A DNA stretch of 64,000 nt from Dioscorea cayenensis subsp. rotundata (taxonomy: Eukaryota > Streptophyta > Magnoliopsida > Dioscoreales > Dioscoreaceae): contig NW_024086423.1 of the NCBI RefSeq assembly GCF_009730915.1, positions 62,001 through 126,000 of the forward strand, in the 5' to 3' direction. Shown here in pieces: positions 59,933-64,000 of the stretch (positions are counted from its first letter, which is position 1; each line of letters begins with the position of its first letter). The notes below the pieces were generated by a model. It did not search any database and was not told the DNA's origin. It was given only the letters and a program-made list of their open reading frames with translations. A program made the translations under genes and the position numbers.

Positions 59933-62900
59933 ATGGCTTCAAGTCTGAAGGAGGGTTGTGGTAGGCGTCCATACTTACATCAGTGATTTCTATTCTGTTT
60001 TCCATGTTTTTCCCTTCTAAGGGGGGATATGCTCAATTTGGTTAACTTACTGGCGTTGATGTTATGGAAAGGTTCTAACTTGAGTTTATATTGTGTCATG
60101 TTTGTTTACTGATCTTTGTTTGTTTTCATCTGTCTTTGTGTATTAGTTGCAAGGTTGTGGTGTTAGGGCAGAGAAAGAAGAGTCTGGGAGTTCTTTTGGT
60201 TGTGTTTTGTGAATCTATGTGCCTTGAGGTATGCTTTGTTTTGATTAGAACACTGGTTGCTCTGGTTTATAACGTGTTGGTGTTCTCCATTTGGAATGCT
60301 GCACGAAGGGTGTGTTTGACTTGAGAGAAAACAGAGGAAGGTAAGGGGGAAAAGGAGAAATTTTGTTTCCCTGTGTTTAGTTGAGTGAAGAAAATAAAAT
60401 TGATGGATGCTTCTTGACTAGGAGTATGTTTTATTTTGATTAGAATATTGGCCAATCTGCTTTACCACATGTGTTGATGTTTTCCTTTTGTAATGCTGTT
60501 GGGTATTTTTTATTTGACAGAAAACAGAAGAGAACAAAAAATAAAATAAATGTTTTCTTGTGTTCACTTGACTGAAGAAAATAAAATTGATGGACAATAC
60601 TGATTTTCCATACTTGTCTTCTGTTCCCCTTTGCTTCCTCAATTCTCAAGACATTGGAAGAGGAACGTAGAATGCAAGTTTTATTTATAGTTTAATACTT
60701 TTCCTTATAATTCACAGGCGGCTCTACCCAGTGATTGTGATGCTTTTCTTGCTATTTTTTCTTTTGTTTATTACCGCAGGAGTGCCATGTAAGCCGTAAA
60801 CCCTTTTAAATTGGTTGTCTTCTTCTATATCATAAGTTGCAATATAAATGCGTCAAATGCATTTGCTTTATAATGGCCACATTTAATCTCTACTTTGCTT
60901 GACAGTTAAATTAGGAATGGTTTATGAATGTAGTGAAGAGTGTGATATGTGATCATTCCAGCAAGGCACATAGCACAAACATAATCTACAAGCAGTGTCT
61001 ATTTTAGTATTTCTTCATAGTGAAGTACAAAGCATCTTTTTTTATTTATTCATCTATTTTTGTAGCTACTAGCAGGAGTCGTATAAAGATGGCAGAGGAG
61101 CAATCAAGTAACTCTGGAGTTCACCTCTCTTCCATTGGTTCTGTTCCTCAAAACAGCCATCCACAAAGGCTTCAGAGTGACAGAGCATTGCATTCAGATA
61201 ATGAGAACATGATAGACACTGATCAGTTTGAATATTACTTAGAGTGAGTTACATTGTTTTGAGAGCTAGTTATGTTGATGTAGATATGGCCTTAACTGTC
61301 ATCTGGCAATGTGTCCTTTTTATTGATGTAGGCATTTATGGGAAAATATAACAGAAGAGAAAAGGAGTTCCTTTGCATGTCTTGATTCTTTATGGTTTTA
61401 TATGTACAAGAGAGCAGTGACAAAGGAAAAGGTGCTCAAGTGGATCAAAAAGAAAAAGATATTTAAAAGGAAATATGTTTTCATTCCAATTGTTTGCTGG
61501 TGATCTCTCTTTCATATGAAACTTTTTTTTTTCTCTAGCTGTGACTTCATTTAATATGTTTTTAAAAAAAATTTACAGGGGACACTGGAGCCTTCTTATC
61601 CTTTGCAACTTTGGAGAAAACAGGCAGCCTGACACTGAGAAGCCCTGCATGTTACTGCTAGATTCGCTCCATAAAGCAGATCCAAAGAGGCTAGAGCCGG
61701 ATATAAGAAGGCATGCGCTTGTTTTTTGCCTTTCCTTTGCATGACAATATAATCAAAACACGGAATTCCTTGTTTTACCTATCTAAAAATTTTGTGAACT
61801 TTGGTAACTATTTCACATAATTCTCAATAACCATGTCTATTTGTAAAATGCATCTCATCCTGATTCTGCATGTGATTATATTATTTTGTCGGCTGTTACA
61901 GAACATCTCTATGCCTTCAATGCTCTATTATAAAAGGATGGAAGCACTCGCTTTTCATTGATTTTTGTTTCTTTCGGTGTTATTGCTTGATAATTAATAC
62001 CTCTCATGATCTTATTTTGCTGTGATACAAATTAAAATTTCTATTTATTGGTAACTAGATAACTAGGATGGATGAGGATGACGGCAGAAGGTAGATTTAT
62101 TATTTTGATGTCGTACCATCCAACATCTAATGGTGTCTTGTGTATTATCAGCCTATTGGCATACATTTAGTGTGAAGAAAATTTATTGCCCTCTTGGTTT
62201 TAAATTTCAACTTTAAGATAATGTCTCTATTATGGTATCCTACTGCATACAATTGTTGCCTCTGGACTGTCAATTGTTTGATATAAATGCACCTATATTG
62301 TCGTATGTGGTGATATACAAGCATTTATGGCAAACTGCATAGTTATTCTGTTGTATGTGGTAATCACTAGGTATATCACCTCGAAGGAGACCTTATAATA
62401 TTGATTATCGCTTGCATTTATTATTGCCAAACACTAAGGCAACTGGAACAGGAAAGCTGTCTGAGTGGTTGCTTTTTAGCAACATTAATAATGAGAAACT
62501 GCATTATGCAGCAACTTTTATTGGTCAATTTACACATGTTCATGGTTTTAAATAGATTTGTGTTGGACATTTGTCGAACTGAAGCAGGGGATGAGATGAA
62601 AGAGGATATATACAAAATTCCTCTTCTTGTTCCCAAGGTGATCATTCTCTGCCATATATTTCTTTATATATTACTGCATTATTCAATACGATGACGCAAC
62701 TTTTACAATGTTACTATGATAGGTTCCACAGCAGAGAAATGGTGTGGATTGTGGTATCTTTGTTCTCTACTACTTACATTTATTTGCCCAAAATGCCCCC
62801 GCAATTTTCACTCTGGATGGCTATCCATACTTTGTAAGTTAGTCTCTAATGATGAAGTGCCTATTTATATATGCTGGAGTCTAAAAATTAATTTACATAG

Positions 62901-63386
62901 TGAACATTGAACTTTTTTTATTGTGTTTTTTCTTCAGCTCAAGGAAGACTGGTTTAGTCCAGATGACCTAGAAAGCTTTCGGAAGGAAATCTATTCTTTT
63001 GAATGTAAGTTTGGAATTATTTACTTACTGTTTTTTACTTGCATCTGTCACTTTGATGCTGCTGAGAATAAAAGAATCAACAGGTCTAGTTTACTGAAGC
63101 TAATAAATGTTAGTGACCAATCAATCTTGCGAACCTTTCACCATTAAAATATGATAAAAATTATTTACAGCTCTCAATTCTCTTTGAAATATGGATATCT
63201 CACATACAGATAAACATATATATGAATAAATGTTTGTGTGTTTTTTTTCTTTGCTATCAAACATGTAAATAATAGACGTTTACTCTATTCTTTGTACTTT
63301 TATTGTTTGGACAAAGCTCCTAACATAGCTTTCTTGATTACCTTTGGTGATTAGCTCATAAGAAACTGAAACTTAATACTCACTAG
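59933..63386 (+). CDS. Ulp1-type (C48) protease, copy D
   Basis: Exons by homology to copy A: 59933-59960, 61066-61243, 61332-61499, 61579-61710, 62556-62637, 62723-62833, 62938-63004 and 63355-63386; 265 aa, in phase throughout. Exons 1, 3, 4, 5, 6 and 7 have exactly the same length as in copy A. The catalytic residues are kept: H127 (GHWSLLILCNFGE), D153 (CMLLLDSLHKAD), C206 (VPQQRNGVDCGIFVLYY). Two oddities: the intron 4 donor is AG/GCATGC instead of GT, and the exon 8 equivalent reaches a stop after ten codons, so the C-terminal ~50 residues of copy A are lost. If the GC donor is not used, the copy is a pseudogene. The last exon is the least certain. Confidence 0.6.
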
Positions 63387-63434
63387 CAAAGGAAGCTGGG
63401 ATGATTAAGCATTGGCATCAATTTATTTGAAGGC

Positions 63435-64000
63435 TTGATACCTCCGCTCAGAGTTCTTTTACATGTAGCCAATCATGCAGTCCTGTTGTTTTCATGCCAT
63501 GTCCTGCAGGACTATGCCAGCATGCTTACAGTTACCGGTCAATCACAGTAATCAAATAAACAGATAGAATCCACTAGTGACTATATTTTCTGTTTGTTAA
63601 TTTCAAAGATTGGCGTAATCCAGTTGTTTGATACCTCTGCTCGGAGTTCATTTACAAGTGGTGGCCGATCATGCAGTGTTGTTGTTTTCATGCCATTTCC
63701 TGCAGGACTATGCCTCCAAGTTACAGTTACTGATCAATAACAGTAATCGAATAAACCAATAGAATGCACTAGTGATTATATTTTCTGTTTGTTAATTTCA
63801 AAGATTGGTGTAATCCAGTTGTTTGATACCTCTTCTCAGAGTTCATTTACAAGTGGCAGCCGATCAGGCAGTCCTGTTGTTTTCATGCCATGTCCTGCAG
63901 GACTATGCCAGCATGCTTACAGTTACCGGTCAATCACAGTAATCAAATAAACAGATAGAATCCACTAGTGACTATATTTTCTGTTTGTTAATTTCAAAGA
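63435..64000. repeat. Three tandem ~194-bp units, cut by the window edge
   Basis: Units start with TTGATACCTC at 63435, 63628 and 63823 (periods 193 and 195). Each contains TCATGCCAT(G/T)TCCTGCAGGA, CAGTAATC(A/G)AATAAAC and TATTTTCTGTTTGTTAATTT. Units 1 and 3 agree over long stretches where unit 2 differs. The array starts just after Ulp1 copy D and continues beyond the window. Confidence 0.92.

Noticed and set aside
63435-64000. CRISPR-like array
   Set aside because: Units are contiguous 194-bp tandem repeats without unique spacers, in a plant nuclear genome.

Overview
This is a nuclear DNA window from a flowering plant. The genes are intron-rich, the spacers AT-rich, there are many Stowaway-type MITEs, two nuclear tRNA genes and one piece of plastid DNA moved to the nucleus. 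Gene content (HHL1, NdhT, MORF, DYW-type PPR, KORRIGAN-type GH9, TELO2) is ordinary angiosperm. A non-grass monocot such as yam (Dioscorea) fits well, because endogenous geminivirus sequence is known from yams and one is present here. That assignment is inference.

Layout. 1-0.65 kb: 3' end of augmin subunit 6 (+). 3.6-5.4 kb: PP2A B' regulatory subunit (+), whose 5' leader intron holds three tandem copies of a ~200-bp unit. 6.8-8.3 kb: a single-exon GRAS regulator, probably RAD1-type (+). 9.0-10.8 kb: HHL1, a photosystem II repair protein (+). 11.6-12.4 kb: a small R2R3-MYB (+). 13.1-15.5 kb: a non-autonomous Mutator-like transposon with a twice-copied GC-rich insert. 15.8-23.5 kb: TELO2, 14 coding exons (-). 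23.6 kb: tRNA-Ser(GCT). 25.0-26.8 kb: MORF8/RIP1-like RNA editing factor with a Gly/Gln repeat tail (+). 28.2-30.9 kb: DYW-class PPR protein (+). 31.5-35.5 kb: bifunctional thiamine enzyme TH1/BTH1 (+). 35.7 kb: tRNA-Ala(TGC), followed by a plastid rpoB fragment. 36.8-37.7 kb: NdhT/CRRJ (+). 38.0-40.2 kb: membrane-anchored GH9 endoglucanase with an altered catalytic Asp (-). 40.3-43.7 kb: repeats and MITEs.

43.7-64 kb is an accessory region built on duplicated copies of a small Ulp1-type (C48) protease gene. Copy A (43768-48341) is complete at 315 aa. Copy B (about 49.15-51.2 kb) is a broken 5' piece. Copy C (about 56.6-57.7 kb) is a degraded middle joined to the 5' end of a rhodanese/PpiC gene. 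Copy D (59933-63386) can be read as a 265-aa protein. Between B and C lies the most unusual feature of the window, a fossil of a geminivirus DNA-B-like component (about 51.97-53.78 kb). It holds a nuclear-shuttle-protein-like region, the end of a movement-protein-like region, and an intergenic region that stops at one arm of the replication-origin stem.

Functional themes: organelle biology (HHL1, NdhT, MORF, PPR, TH1), signalling and genome maintenance (PP2A B', TELO2, augmin), SUMO-type proteolysis, and cell wall. Each gene appears to have its own promoter; nothing suggests operon-like organisation. Exon joins were worked out by hand from splice consensus and reading phase. Every complete model closes in frame, but no transcript data were available.
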